From: Baylisascaris procyonis
Taxonomy: Eukaryota; Nematoda; Chromadorea; Rhabditida; Ascarididae
Assembly: GCA_037389465.1 (NCBI GenBank)
Contig: JAZARR010000214.1
Coordinates: 3,038,001 to 3,102,000 of the forward strand
DNA: 64,000 nucleotides
Reading direction: 5' to 3'
A program made the translations under genes and the position numbers. Of the stretch, positions 51,425 through 64,000 are shown in pieces (the stretch's first letter is position 1; each line of letters opens with the position of its first letter). The notes under the pieces are model-generated. The model did no database searches and was not told the DNA's origin. It saw only the letters and a program-made list of their open reading frames with translations.

Positions 51425-54400
51425 CTAGAGTGAATTTCTTTGAATTGAAAGCAGATCAATGAAAGTTATTAAATAACTTCTCATTGAAGCCTTATCTTCT
51501 TCAAAATTAAATTTCTGAATGGGAACACTTCGACAAAATAGTCAAAATGCGGTATATTCTACCATCATAAAATACCAAAAAATACGAGGATATTAGAGTA
51601 TAATGATGAACAACTTCAATTATTCAGACTCAGACAAAATTGTTACCGTCATCAGCATTAGAGTGTTTTTCCGATGGTTGCAAATAAAGACAAAAATATT
51701 TTCATATATGCTGTTATGGACCATGTTACAAAAAACCGATATACAATGAAAATAAAGAGAAATAGAGGGGTAGCAAAAATATTATCGTTATTTGATTTTT
51801 TGAATATGTGATAACTGAATATCATTAAAATTTACTGCTTCTGTTAATATCCGTTGATAGCCGATTTTTTTTTTTTGCATCAGCAAGCAAATCTTATCAT
51901 GATATCGAAGCCATTGCAAATAACATCGAATTCGCAAAAAGTGTTTCATTGTGCTAAGCAAAAACGAGATGGAAAATTTTCTCGTGAAAGTGCAATGAAA
52001 TATTTCATTGAGATTGAATGTGTGAGCACAGATGCACACTATTAAAGTTGTTTAAAAAACTCATTTGTCGTAGAATGCTACATTACGCCCTTAGGAACAA
52101 ATATGTTTAGCAAATGACTTCCAAATGAACTTTGAGTGTAACTTAATTTCACTATTGAGGAATCACTTCTACCGTATATTTTAGTGAACACGTGCTTCTT
52201 TGCTAATTTCTCTCCTATTTTTTTCAATTTCTAATCTCATATTCCCGTTGAACATGTGGGACCATTGAAACCTGCAACCAATATAGAGCAGTATTAGACT
52301 ATCCATCAATCAAAACTACAGCCACTGCCGAAAGTTGCAAGCAGAACAATCTGTGGCGTTGTATGAGCTTGTGTGTCTGCCAGTGTGATAATGCGGATTG
52401 GCTAAAGGACCTATACCGAAAGGTTATACGAAAAGGCGATCTGATTATCAACTTTCAAGCTGGCTCATAAATTTGGAAAGGAGTGTGTTTGAAATCCGTG
52501 CCACTGGGGCTGAAAAGGAACATCGGTGCAAGTATATGAGATTGGTCGTCTTATTCAGAATCGTGCCAACCCCGTTGGAGCGTTTCCATTGTCACCCCCC
52601 AGGCCCCCCCCCCCCCTTCTGAAAGTTTTTCATCTCCAAAGCATTTTCAGTTAATTCGAGGCCACACATACCTGTTTTTTCTACCAATTCTCACATTATG
52701 CAAAGAGGTAATGTTTAAGCGAGCCTGATCCGCATGTTTTCTTTTGCTGTGAGTGCGTTTGGGCATTATCTGCAATTATTAGCCAAGTGGCTATGGTAAC
52801 TTGCGGTTAATAGCCCATATGCTTTCATTTGGCAAGTCGGATAGGAACGTTGGGGACGAAACTCAGGTATAATACCCCCTCCTCCCACAGAAAGAGATCA
52901 CACTACTAATTGTTACACTGCAAGCAATAAACAGCAGGTCGAGTGTTGACTGCTTACTTCCCAGACGAAAATCGGCGGGAACCACGAAAAAATGCCCATA
53001 ACTCTAACGTTTTCTCTCCTACTGTAGAAGTATTCCCATAAATATTTTTACTGTGTAAGTACTTAAAATGTAGGTGGCCTTCTCTTGCTTTTCCCTATTT
53101 TTCAACCGTTCGTTGATTTACCTTTAAAGCTACCAAATCGCCTCCAAAGAAAAAAAAACTTTTTCGCCACAAGTAAATGTAGCAAACTAGAATTGTAAAG
53201 CGGATTGCCATGTATACCAAGGAGAAAAACGCAAAATGCATTGTGCCCAAGGAAGGCTTAGGATGTCATATTCTGCCTATAAAGGGCGGGCCATATAAGA
53301 GTCTTTCATGATGACTGAAGATTAAATTTGCATACACCTTTCAGTTTTCTTTGAGAGGTTGTTGAAGTTGCAAATATTCTTTCGATACAGCCAAATGTTT
53401 GCCAATTTTCTCCTCCGAACCATATATTTTGCATCTCAGTACCTCAACTATCATTTATGTGGGGCCAGCCTAAGTCACTTTACTCTCACAGCGGTGCAAA
53501 TGAAAAAGCGTCCTTTTTGGCTTTTTCGAAAAATACGTGTCGTGGTGCCTTATTCACCGATGTCTTCAAATGCTTGTTGTTGGAGGTCTGAATTCTTCAC
53601 TAAGAGTGATATTCTAGAAGGGACAGTAATCGGGGAGCACAATCTTTCGCTTGAAATGCGGTGATAAAATTGAATGCTGTTCGGTCCATATTTTTTGCAT
53701 AAATTTTTGAATCTAAAATTTTCCGCTTCATTCAGTTCCATTCTTCCCCTCTTCGAAGCTTTGATTTGCTCATACTTTTTTTTATATGTCTTGAATTTAT
53801 CCTGCATTGTATCTGTTATAGTTATATTGCTGATACAATTATTTATCTATTGAAACAAGGATTCACACTTACTTTTGTGTTGAATTCATCAGAAGTGCTT
53901 TGCAGTGTAAATATCGGTTTATTTTGCAAGATAAAATTAGAAATGCGATTAGTGAAACATATAGCACTGAAATAAAACAAATCGTTAAATGCATTATGAT
54001 GAAGAATTACGCAATGGACATTACTAGAACGCTATTGTTTCGTGATTGCTTCAATATAGCATGGCTGATAAATGTGAATATATGCAAAACGTTCATAATA
54101 TTACATATCTTATGAAATGATGTTTTATATTTCTGAAATTATTTGTTGAAATATTGCATGATTATTTTTACAAGCAAAAAAATTACAATAAGTCGCTCTC
54201 TGCATGCGAAATTTCTCGGCGCAAAGTTAATGAGCTTGATGCTTGTAAGGGCAAATTTCTTTGCATTCATTTTTATATAACCTTTTGTTTCGTTATTAAT
54301 AAAAAAAAAAGTTTATTCAGGAATTTTTCGAATTGCTCGTAAGTTTTTATAGATTTGATTCTCCTAAGTAATGCGCTAATGTTTATGTGAGAGATCACCA

Positions 54401-55695
54401 GAAAATGATAAAGCGAAGTAGTGCAAAATCTATTCCATACATATGGGATATGAAAGATGTGATTTTCAGATCTCTAGCTACGGTCATCAATATGTATGTC
54501 CTCATGAGGCTCTGTAGTAATGAATTTCATTATCTTGTTTAACAACGGCATTGACTACATAGTTGATGAATGCAAAATTGTGATCGCCTGATATGATAAT
54601 AATAAAAATATTTTTTGAAAGTACTAATATGTCAGGTGCAACGTTTTATGGTAAAGTTTTGATAAACTTTAGTGGTTTCGTGCGGATATTGTGGCCAATA
54701 TCTCTTCATATGAAATCAAAATGAGTTGAAAAGTGACATTGGAAAAGTAGTTGTATTGCACTGAATTTGAATGAGCAACGTGCCATTTTAAAAAAATTTT
54801 TAAAATCGTGCCTTTAAAATAATATTCTTTTATCGAACATTTGTGTATTTTAACACTCATTCTCTTTGCTCACAGATTTTTTTCTCTCGTAAACATTCTT
54901 CTGTTTGGATGTTCTGTGAAAAGTACTGTTTACCCCACTAAAAACATTAATTAAATGCGCATTTTGTAGAGGTTTTTAACCAAATTAAAGCATGTTTAAA
55001 GTATAGGCTAAAGAAATAAAGAAATCGAGTACATAAGCAGATTTCATAAGAAAATATTTGGATTTTGTAAACTCATTGTTTTATTAACATGAAGTAAAAG
55101 AGCTGTTCACTATAATTCATTATCGTAAAACTTGAAGAACGATTGCGTAAGGAATAGAACAAATGCGCGAAGTGATAGTGTTTTTGAGGATGGATAATAA
55201 ATTCGAATCAACCAACGAGGCACACTTTTCAACTTGAATAGCAGCTGTTTGTGTAATTGCATTCGTGTGGTTGGTGAGGCTTTTGAGCAGCACGAATAGT
55301 GAATGAACGCCTCAAGCAATTTGAAGTTTTATGAGAATGGAAAATGTGGGGGTGAAAAAAATGAAAAAAAATAGGAGAATTAGAATAGGCTTTATTTTGT
55401 TTCTATTACATGATTTATTTGCACTTAATCTATAGTACAATCTCTGCATCTCTTCTGTTCTCCAGAACATTGCAGTGTAATTTTATGTTGTGACATCACT
55501 GAACATTATCCACGCCGCAGAATCACCGCTTATTTGAGATGCTTCTATTAACCAACGGCGAATGAATGTCAGTTGTGAGATCGAATAGTAAAGCACTAAG
55601 CAAGGACCTTGATTTTAACCTTTTTGCATCGGGATTCTCATCATCAAAGATATAGATTTCCAGCTATAATAGTGAATGTCCAGAAACAGCGTCTT
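51425..55695. other. Upstream region of the BarH gene
   Basis: No exon supported. The missing first BarH exon(s) and regulatory DNA should lie here. Open frames at 53359-53664 (plus) and 53807-53550 (minus) overlap each other and have no splice context. A C13 tract sits at 52604-52616. Confidence 0.45.
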
Positions 55696-55889
55696 TCATC
55701 CACTGATCTGCGACCCCGAAATCGGCTTGGGCTCCTTAGCTAGTCTTTTATACGAATCCGGAAGTCTAGTGCTTGTTCCAGGAGAAGTTGGCTGAAGCAC
55801 CCGACTTTTCATCCATCTGGAGTTGAAGTCAGCAAAAACCATTTGTTTTTTTGTGGAATCGGAGCCCCAAGGTCTCGATTTGGCCTCAC
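55696..55889 (-). CDS. Candidate terminal exon of an unidentified gene
   Basis: After a CAGACTTAG acceptor the minus strand is open for 63 codons (two leading bases, then EAKSRPWGSDSTKK) to TGA at 55698-55696. It is basic and Pro/Ser-rich (TSPGTSTRLPDSYKRL, KEPKPISGSQISG), and more protein-like than its flanks. The preceding exon must end in phase 1 and would lie to the right; I did not find it. A second frame of the same exon is also open for 26 codons. Confidence 0.33.
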
Positions 55890-58410
55890 CTAAGTCTGAG
55901 TGGTAGTATTATCACTTTTGCAGAGTTGGCTATCACCGTTAAGAACATTATTAGATGAATATGATATAAATGACATATAAATGACACGACTAAATAATGC
56001 ACGTTTATGGATGCCGCTCAAGCTAGCTGCTAGGTAATATTAGCTGTTTCTTTTTCCTTATGCTTATTCTGATATAGTTATGTTCTTTGAGAAAAGTAAT
56101 ATATGGTGATAAGTGGTGAAATTAACGCATATACGCATAATCCTGCCAGCTATTCGGCTTATAAGCATTGTTTTTTTAGTTGTTGCATCGAATGTAGTTA
56201 TTCATTCTATTTGTTCAATTCTACCACAGAATATTATCGAAAGAGAGTTTTATTAAAATTAAATTCTTATTCATATAGCTTAAACAAGCTGTTTATCGTT
56301 GTGTTTATTGTTTAATTGCAGATGAATTCATTGAATTCTTGAAAGTGTGATGTTTTTGAAAATGCGATGCACGTGGATTTGTTTTTGAAAGTGTGACTGT
56401 CCGTGAACAACAATAAGAGAACAAAACGATGAGAAATATGTTGAGACAAAAAATGTTTCTTCAGATTGTGTTTCAGATAAATCTACTTCTTAAACAACTG
56501 CACAAAATGTACTTTTACACAGACATCCACTCTCATTCTCCATGAAACCGACAGCGTTAATTTGAAATTGAGGCATCTTTCAACTGCTTTGACCATATTA
56601 TTACAACGACGCAAATTTCGAATACTGTTGTTTGCAAAGATTGCTGACCTCTTTATTGACATAATTGATTCGTTGAATAAAGAGCTGTTGTAAAGTGCTA
56701 ACGAACAATTTGTGAACAAAGAGATGAAGCATTAAAAATAACTGCTGAACACTCGCGATCCTCGCAATTTCGATCAGAAATTTTTGTCTAGTTTTGCAAA
56801 ACTCTGGTACTATTAGTTGATATTTAAGTGGCACATAGAAGTTCAACGGTTTTTATTATTAATAAATTCTTTAAATGCAATAAGGCAAAATTACGATAAC
56901 AGTTACAGCACAGGCTAAAATCGATTTGGCTTAACACCGAGATCATCCGCTCTGATAACATGAAGTTTCCACTCAAAACAAAATCCGATAAAGCAGCCAA
57001 GAAACTCACTAAAAGAAAGCACAATGGTCGACAATGATACTCATTGCACATCTATAGTCAAAAATGGTAAAACCAAGTTATAAAATAGCGCCATTTAAAC
57101 ATTGAACGCTGAAAAATGAGCGAAGAATTGCAGCATAAAACATTGCAATTAATACATGCCAGCAATGTGAAAAGTATGCGATTCGGTAGTGAGAAGTTAG
57201 TTTGTGAAACGCGGTGCTCATGAGCGAATATAGCCGAAAAGCATTTAAGATCGGCCTTCTCGTTGGTCAATTTACTATTCATAACCGCTAAAAGAACCGA
57301 TAAATGCACACGCTCAACACTTAAACGTCGTTTTTGCGTTTCATACGCCTTGCTAATCGACTCAACGCTTTACAGTAATCGTTGAAATAGGTAAATCATT
57401 AAATCGGCTAAGGAATTTTTGAAATTTCCTATTGCTCATTTTTATATTGTAGTAAGAATTGAACATGGAAAATATTTTATTCATTTTATTTATTCCTTTT
57501 TTTATCTATTTTTTGAAAGGTTATTTTGGGACAGCAAAAGAAATAGATTTCAAAAGAAAATCACCTAAAATCTATGGAGAAATGTCCCACCGCCTCCTTC
57601 AACTACCCGGCAACGTTTTCTTCTAGCATCAATCCTCCACATTCCTTCGATTTTCTATTCTATAGAAGCCGTAGCCCGCAACTTCATGATCACTATCGTG
57701 AAACTTAAATATAAAGCAGGCTACAGTGAATGGTTTTGTGCTAGGCTCTGTATACTCTAATTCAACAGACCAGAGGGGCTGTACAAATCGTTGCTAGAAA
57801 ATCATCCCGTTTTTCGATCAACTGTATATGCAGTTCTTAAGAAGGTGTAAAGAAGTAGGTGGGAAGTGCAAAAATAACTTGAAGTAGGTCGTCAAAAATT
57901 TCCGCATTCTCTGTTAATTGAATAAAATGACTTTTGCAAAGACAACCAATCAAAACTAAGATACAGCCAGAATGTCATTCTTTAGTGCAGACGATATTCG
58001 ATAAATTCAATTTTTATGACTTCCCTGGTTGGCATCTTGGGACCGCTCGAAGAATAGATGAAAATTTTTCCGCAAACTCGGCGGAAATTCTTGTAAAATG
58101 CATAATAGCTGAGACAATGAAGGGATCGCTAGAAGTTCGTGAAAGCTTAAAAACTTTTTCTTTCAGGCCCACTTACTAAAGGTTTGTCATGATAGCAGCA
58201 CTTGGCAAGAGCCTGAATTCAGTCTGTGAAGGATGTTTTTTCATTCATCGTTGCATACAAATCTGAGTCAGACTAAAGTTGCCTCTATCGCAAGATGCCA
58301 ACCACTGCAATGTGGTTTTAAGTTGCCAATTTTGACTGAAAATTACTGAAGCGTATTTAGAACATAAGAAACGTACCGTTGAAAAATTGATGAGATATCA
58401 ACATAAATCT
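55890..58410. other. No supported gene
   Basis: Several minus-strand frames between 57350 and 56483 are open (for example KAYETQKRRLSVERVHLSV near 57340-57285), but they are interrupted and lack consistent splice signals. Confidence 0.4.
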
Positions 58411-60889
58411 TCATGTTTGCCTCAGAGTCGAGTGTTTTTGCATCTGTCGAGACGTCTTTTTGATGAGATGTTGTAACAGCTTCTGCCAGGCTGTCTGCTC
58501 ACCTTTAATCTTCATTACTATAAGTACAAACATATACCGGCAAGTAAACCTGAAAATTTGCAAAGCTATTCCATTGTCCACTGCACTCTCCACGCCCTGA
58601 GATTTCCTGGATGCAGTAATGTTAGGCGATATAGCTTAAGCTGGCAAGCTTCATATGCCAATTAAATGAATCTGATAAGCCATGTCCTTCAGAGGGCTGA
58701 CAAATGTTGGTGAGAATTATCTGAAGTGATCGAACCGTCAACGGTTTTCTAGAAAGTCGTTTACTCGCACACTTTAGCTAAAACAATCACTTTGTGAAAC
58801 TATTTCTTTATACCATTCAGTGCTACAACAAACATCAAGGCAAAAGTATATAAGTGTGAAGAGTTGCAGGAATGAATTGAGGGACTCAGGAACTTCGCGA
58901 ACAATCCGCCAAAACTCAACTTCCGGCTGCACTTTTTTGCATGTACGTAAGTGCAATGTTGCTCAACGGAAAAAGAAATCTTACTTGGGAAACTGTACAA
59001 GATCGACGAAATGCATCTTTCACAGATGATCTCTACTAAGGTCGTTGAAGCGCACGTAATCTGCAGACCTACTGCGAAGATGAACATCTAATGAAAACAT
59101 ACCTAACAATTTACCCATTTGATTGATGGGTAGTGCAGGCTTGTGTTAATCGTGAAAATCGACAACCCACTCAATGAAGAAGATCGTTTATTCCGGAAGA
59201 AGACTTGCAGAAATCACGTCATCTATTCTGCTTGAATACAATTGCTTCAAGAAAATTTTCTTCATCTTGAGTTACTAATTGCTTCCAACTTCACCCGAGG
59301 CAACGAATTGCATTTGAAAATGCGAATGCTTAATTAACACTTTCAATATTTTTATGGGTTGTATTCTAGTGTGTTGAAGAGAATGAATTATATAAATTGA
59401 GGAATTCTATGTTTTAGGACTTAGGATACATCAAGAACTTTTCATAATTACGCGCTCCATTTTGGCTTCCGAAATTGCCGAAGAAATACCTTAGGAACTA
59501 AATGACAAAAATTTAATTACTGAGTTTTTCAGGTTGACTCATCAAATTTTATTTATCAAAGAAGATTGTATAGATTAAAACAAGCGCTAATAGCAAAAAG
59601 TGTACTAATGTGGTATTAATGATTTGTACGTCTTTTAGCGGTGCACAAACCATTTCAAGAAGCATACGATCAAAAACCAAATAGGCACAAATCATTTGCT
59701 GCGTTTTTTTTTTTGTTTCGTCGATTGTGAGCATCGAACAGCTTCCAACAGAGGGCAATCGTTGAAGAACGATTCGTTGAGAATACCGACAAGCTGCGAG
59801 ACGTACACAAAAAAGTCAGCTAGCTGCCCTAATTAATGAGTTAGCTGCACAACGGCTGGTAGGTAGCTTTTTTTGAGCACACAATTCCAATGGATTTTTG
59901 TTCGATGCAGAACAGAGTTCTTTCAAGGAACTACGAGAAAATCCACCTTAATCGCTCTTTTACGAGAAATGCGATCTCGATGTGCAAACGACTGCATCAG
60001 TTGCATCGTTTCAAATATGAAAAATAATACTCGCACCTTCTTAAGGTTAGCTAAGCGCCATTAAGGCATCGTTTATTGCCGTCCATGCATTACTAATTGA
60101 CATCCAAGCACAATTGCTACCTCGTAATAATTTGTCCTTAATGATTGATCGTATTGAGTAATAGTGATTGTATCAAAAACGAATCATCGACTACTTATTG
60201 GGAAAAAAATTTGAATAAACCATGATTTCTCTACCTGATAGTATCTTAGAATAATTTGTCACTAAGAGTTTAGAAAATTACTGACATTACTGTCTATTAT
60301 ACACTTCTCACTCAACAACAAACCAATGCAAAGAGCGTATACAAAGTTAGAATATTTGAATGTGGATGTGCAAATGCGCAGACAGGTGGAACAACTAGGC
60401 ACACATAAGGAGGGTGGTGCCTTTTGCAACTCAACATTGCATAAACATTCGAAATTTATAAATCAATAATGCATATGTATTTTCCTATACGGTCAACGTT
60501 TGCAAAACTCTTCGACGCAACAATTTTCGTCTCTATACGGGCTGACTACTCGTCTAATTTTGGCTTGCAGTTTTCATGCCATCTTAAATGCACGTAAATC
60601 CCGAATCCTCATTCATTTATGCAGTAATCAATCTAAGTGGAATTGAATTTGCAGGTTTATCCTCCGATGTGAATTGTATCGTGATTTGCATAGTTAAATA
60701 GGCTCCTTTTTTGCAAACAAAAAAAACCTCAGAGACTATCGCAGAGAGAAAATCGTTAGCTACGATGTAGTGAGAAAAATGAAAGAGAGGTGGTGTTATA
60801 GACAATGAATTTTCAAATTCCTCACCATCTTGGCACTTTATGAATGCTATTTCTAAAAACTTTCTGTTCCCTATGTATGACTTCAAAAT
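58411..60889 (-). CDS. Candidate Myb/SANT-like DNA-binding domain gene, partial
   Basis: Four minus-strand exons join in phase: 60889-60826 (TGTGCAG acceptor), 58931-58834 (AAG acceptor), 58606-58550, 58494-58411 with TGA. The product holds LKSYIGNRKFLEIAFIKCQD, then EVEFWRIVREV, then FQTAWQKLLQHLIKKTSRQ and MQKHSTLRQT. This pattern (L..YI..N..FLE, FW.I..EV, W..L....KK..R...KH...R.T) resembles the three helices of the Myb/SANT-like domain found in zeste-type and MADF-like regulators. Upstream exon(s) with the start codon are missing, and the family's usual GGG after the last Thr is replaced by a stop. The second exon has an untypical hydrophobic end (LQLFTLIYFCLD), so its donor may be earlier. 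Exon choice was flexible, so chance cannot be excluded. Confidence 0.38.
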
Positions 60890-62785
60890 CTGCACAGTTT
60901 GCTAAAGACAAATGAAGTGCGCAAATAAAGAAGTGAGCTGCAAAAGGCCTAAAGATAGTGGACAGCATTTACCACAAGAATACCGAACAACCATCCATGA
61001 ATATATGGTTGGCACAGGCATGGGGGGATGCATACTGCAACGGCGACCTCTACACATCCAAAGGATGAACAAGAAAACGAAAACTGAAATACTTTCGCTC
61101 TATTTTGCATTGCCAAAATCTGATCAAAGCGTCTAAAATGCTGTTAGTCTAAAGAAGTGATCAAAAAACGTTTCTAAATGCTACATCGTTCTTCTTAGTT
61201 AATCTGAGAGAGTGCACAGCCCTCACGGTAAATACAAGTTTGCTAGAACAACGTTGATAATTTCTGCTTGGAAAATCTAAGCAAGGAGAAATTGTTTTCG
61301 GACGCAGCAAGTTTAACTTTTATGATATTAACCAGAAATTGATCGCAACTAATAAGGAATCCTTTCAAGCCATAAACTGCATAAAAAATCTGCATTCACT
61401 TAGATACGAACAAATTTCTTGCAGTGTCAATAATCAATAATTTATATGTTTGTTCTCGCTCTATCACACTTGTAGGGAAATGAACAACCTGTAGAGGGCC
61501 AAAAACAGAAATTACACCTGGATGAATCTAAGCTACACTGTAAAAAAACTTTTCATTTGCGAGCAATTCCATCAGAGAGTTTGATCTCTTTAGCATCGCA
61601 ACAATATGCGAGTTTCTTAGATGTGCTTTTACTCCAAATTTTGCACTTTTTAAAAATGCATTACAACGGTGATCAACTCATATATTCTTATTGTGCCATT
61701 CTCTTTAAGGACGATCTGACTGTAGAACTCATGATATGCATGTTCATGAAAAATAATTTCAATTTGCATTATATGGAGCTTTATTCATGGACTATACGAG
61801 ACATAGCCTGATAAATCACCATCAAAAAAATCTAGCAATTGTCTGTGAGCACTCTCATCCGTAGTTGGAGTTTTAAACGTTTCTCGCATGAATCGTTTCA
61901 GCTATCTAGATGTCAAATATATGCAAATCTTTTGATGAACTTCAGTGTAAAAAACTTATCCAAAAAGATGCAAATCAAATATGAACATTCGTAATCCCAT
62001 TCCAACTTTTTGAATATCAGACAAAGATAATTTCTTGGGAGTTTGAGCTAGATCGATATGGTGGTTTAAGAGTGCTGTTACAGTGCAAATGTTCGAGCAA
62101 TAAAGGTATACGGTTAAAATAATTGACGCCTCTGTAAAAAATTAGCTTTTTTTTCGGTCAGAACAATTTACCACTGGAAGGGACTATGACGATTGGTGAA
62201 ATGGACTTCAAGAAATTACGAGAATGACGAAAAATAAGATGATTCAGCCATTTCAGTGAATGAGGAAATGTTAATTATTTTCAACTGAATATTCAAAATT
62301 TCAATTGATGTCAAATTATACACCAAGCAAGTAAATTTTTGTGCAAAAAATCGGTAAGAGACACATATTCATTCAGTTAACAAATCTGCTGTTCGTAGAG
62401 GCTGATGCTAGGCAACTGATTATGGTAGGTATCCGTTGAAGTTCGTCTAAAACCAATGAAAAGAACTCTCAAATCCTAGGATTGGCACATGAAGCTTTTG
62501 ATGTGGTGATGCACACATTACGACCGAGTGGAGGTATTGATGCAGTTCGTTTGCACATCAGTCCACTGCTTTGACATTCCTTTGCGGTGTACAACAATAG
62601 CCAACCATAAGACCTAGATAGAATGGAACTAAAAATATGAACAAGCCAACTAGTCAGATAACATGATACATGCATTCTCGCTGCCAAGCAATTGTACAAG
62701 TTCCTGACTGTGCACAGGGCATGAGAAGTTTTATCATCTTTTACAGGAATCATTGAGAATTTCAAAGATGAAAGCAAAGACTGAC
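60890..62785. other. No supported gene
   Basis: Plus frames 60912-61136 and 61557-61811 and minus frame 62777-62469 show neither splice context nor recognisable motifs. The 5' exon of the SANT-like candidate could lie here. Confidence 0.4.
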
Positions 62786-63071
62786 ATGAAGATTCCGCTC
62801 AATAAACCATTCATTGGGCACAACTACGGCGGGCACGAAAGGATACACATAAACGGACCACAAGTATTTTCATGAGAACGGTCACTTCTACAACGGTCTG
62901 GTGAGATGCGCGACCAAGGAGGAAGGCGAAGACAAGCGAGTCCCTTATATCCCATCGAAGGGCGATTTATCTGTTGGGTCACGAAGGATGGTTATGAAAG
63001 CGCCCCCATGTACGTTTGATGGCACCACCGACCAGCTTTCCGCAGGAGCAACCTTTCTTTTGCCGTCGTAA
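62786..63071 (+). pseudogene. Frameshifted copy of an unidentified small protein gene
   Basis: A GC-richer island. From ATG 62786 the frame reads [27 protein letters not shown] and stops at about 62876; the sense continues in another frame as [20 protein letters not shown] and RVPYIPSKGD to near 62968, then shifts again to CWVTKDGYESAPMYV; a third stretch, FDGTTDQLSAGATFLLPS, runs to the TAA at 63069-63071. The pieces follow each other without gaps, as expected for one gene with two or three frameshifts. I do not recognise the family; the regular Gly, Cys and aromatic residues suggest a small folded, possibly secreted domain. Sequencing error in a real gene is an alternative. Confidence 0.45.
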
Positions 63072-64000
63072 TGGCCTCCATAGCTTGGGGGCTTCACGGA
63101 CTACACCGCCCAACACATAGAAAAACACACACATACCCATCCAGACACACAGGGGTATTCAACAGAGGGACCAACCATCGCTGCATCAGATTCGTACACA
63201 GTGGAAAGCGCTTGGAAAATATTTATATAAAAGTGTAAAGAAGCCTTGTAGAATACACGAATTTCAGGGCCACATCAACATTTCAATCAGAGTATTCAGT
63301 CCCTTCAGTACACATGCATCGGCGACAAATTCAAATGCTGCCTACATTATTAGTTTTTCGTAAAATGTATACGACCTCTTTAAAAAGTTGCAAATTTCTA
63401 CAAGATGCAGTTACTTACAAATAAGCCCGTCGTTGGCGGATTCGCTGGATCACCTTACTCAACTACCGCTTACCATAAAGCGGGACGTGTCCGAGCTACA
63501 CTAGAAGGAATCTGAGAGGGGTTTCGTCGTCAACAAGTTTGAGGTGCTCGATTAATTTTTTTTTAGCTAAAAAGTTTAATGCGCCTGATCTTTTAAGTTA
63601 TAAATTGATAGAAACTTCAAAGGGCACGATTTACCGTACGGGATAACTACCGATCGGATATTCTTGAATATCGGCATGCATTCATGAGTGAAAAATAATG
63701 AGATTAGCGAGAACTGAGGAAAACTTAACAAAACGAGAAAAAAGGAAAAGAAAACAAGGTTCTGATGACTTAACGCTTGAGTGACAAGAAAGGCATATAT
63801 AAATGGAGCAAAAAAAACGTTTGCAAATAATGTAAAATTGCGCTAATTAGTTGAAGTGGTTATTGCTGCAATAATATCTCGACACCTGACTGATGAAAAG
63901 ATTGCTTGCTTCGCTTCCCCTTACGCTTTACCAGCCAACCAGATATTCATCATCGGCTACTACCATAAGGAGAGGTCACATATACACATCAGCAAAATGC
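63072..64000. other. End of window, no supported gene
   Basis: A short frame at 63404-63514 (MQLLTNKPVVGGFAG) shares only the NKP-x-x-G phrase with the pseudogene just upstream and is too short to call. Nothing else was seen. Confidence 0.4.

Noticed and set aside
53550..53807. Minus-strand 85-codon ORF with a Lys/Glu-rich start
   Set aside because: Overlaps an equally open plus frame, has no splice context, and the second half reads like a dispersed repeat.
57320..57382. Minus-strand phrase YFNDYCKALSRLARRMKRKND resembling an F-BAR helix
   Set aside because: The frame is closed by a TGA nine codons upstream with no acceptor between, and no other F-BAR segment follows.
1..64000. Bacterial-style operons, CRISPR arrays, toxin-antitoxin pairs or phage genes
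   Set aside because: The whole window reads as intron-rich animal DNA; no such arrangement was seen.

Overview
This is a window of nuclear DNA from an animal, most likely a parasitic nematode. The evidence is: short exons (42-311 nt) split by introns of several hundred bases up to 3 kb with GT...AG ends; short pyrimidine-rich acceptors; likely trans-splice acceptors right in front of start codons; AT-rich composition; and recognisable animal gene families. A strongylid-type parasite fits the long introns, but that placement is inference. No bacterial, plasmid, phage or CRISPR feature is present.

Since single ORFs show only fragments, I rebuilt genes by joining exons where donor, acceptor and reading phase agree. 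From left to right: (1) the last exon of exosome subunit CSL4/EXOSC1 (+, 456-728). (2) An 18-exon ZC3H3-like CCCH zinc-finger gene (+, 2256-18470, 736 aa) with proline runs at the N-terminus and four CCCH fingers near the C-terminus. (3) A truncated LINE reverse-transcriptase tail (+, 21444-22130). (4) An 11-exon gene (+, 23230-32016, 539 aa) for an acidic, coiled-coil, probably nuclear protein of no family I recognise. (5) A decayed + strand ORF (35557-36255). (6) A 13-exon trifunctional-enzyme alpha-like gene (HADHA/ech-1 family, - strand, 45500-36286, 726 aa) whose hydratase site is intact but whose dehydrogenase site has lost key residues. (7) A tRNA-like repeat near 49 kb. (8) A BarH-type homeobox gene (- strand, 51424-49353, first exon not found). 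(9) Weak - strand exons at 55.7 kb and 58.4-60.9 kb, the latter resembling a Myb/SANT-like domain. (10) A frameshifted GC-richer pseudogene at 62.8-63.1 kb.

The genes do not form one pathway. CSL4 and ZC3H3 both belong to nuclear RNA metabolism (exosome decay; mRNA 3' end and export) and lie in tandem 1.5 kb apart, which may be chance. The acidic gene and the HADHA-like gene converge tail to tail over about 4.3 kb.

Most notable: about a quarter of the modelled introns end in AAG rather than CAG or TAG; the HADHA-like protein looks like a dehydrogenase-dead paralogue; a 225-bp run of consecutive hairpins sits in a ZC3H3 intron; and a hairpin covers the acceptor of a 42-nt micro-exon. I found no multi-gene system that I could call new.
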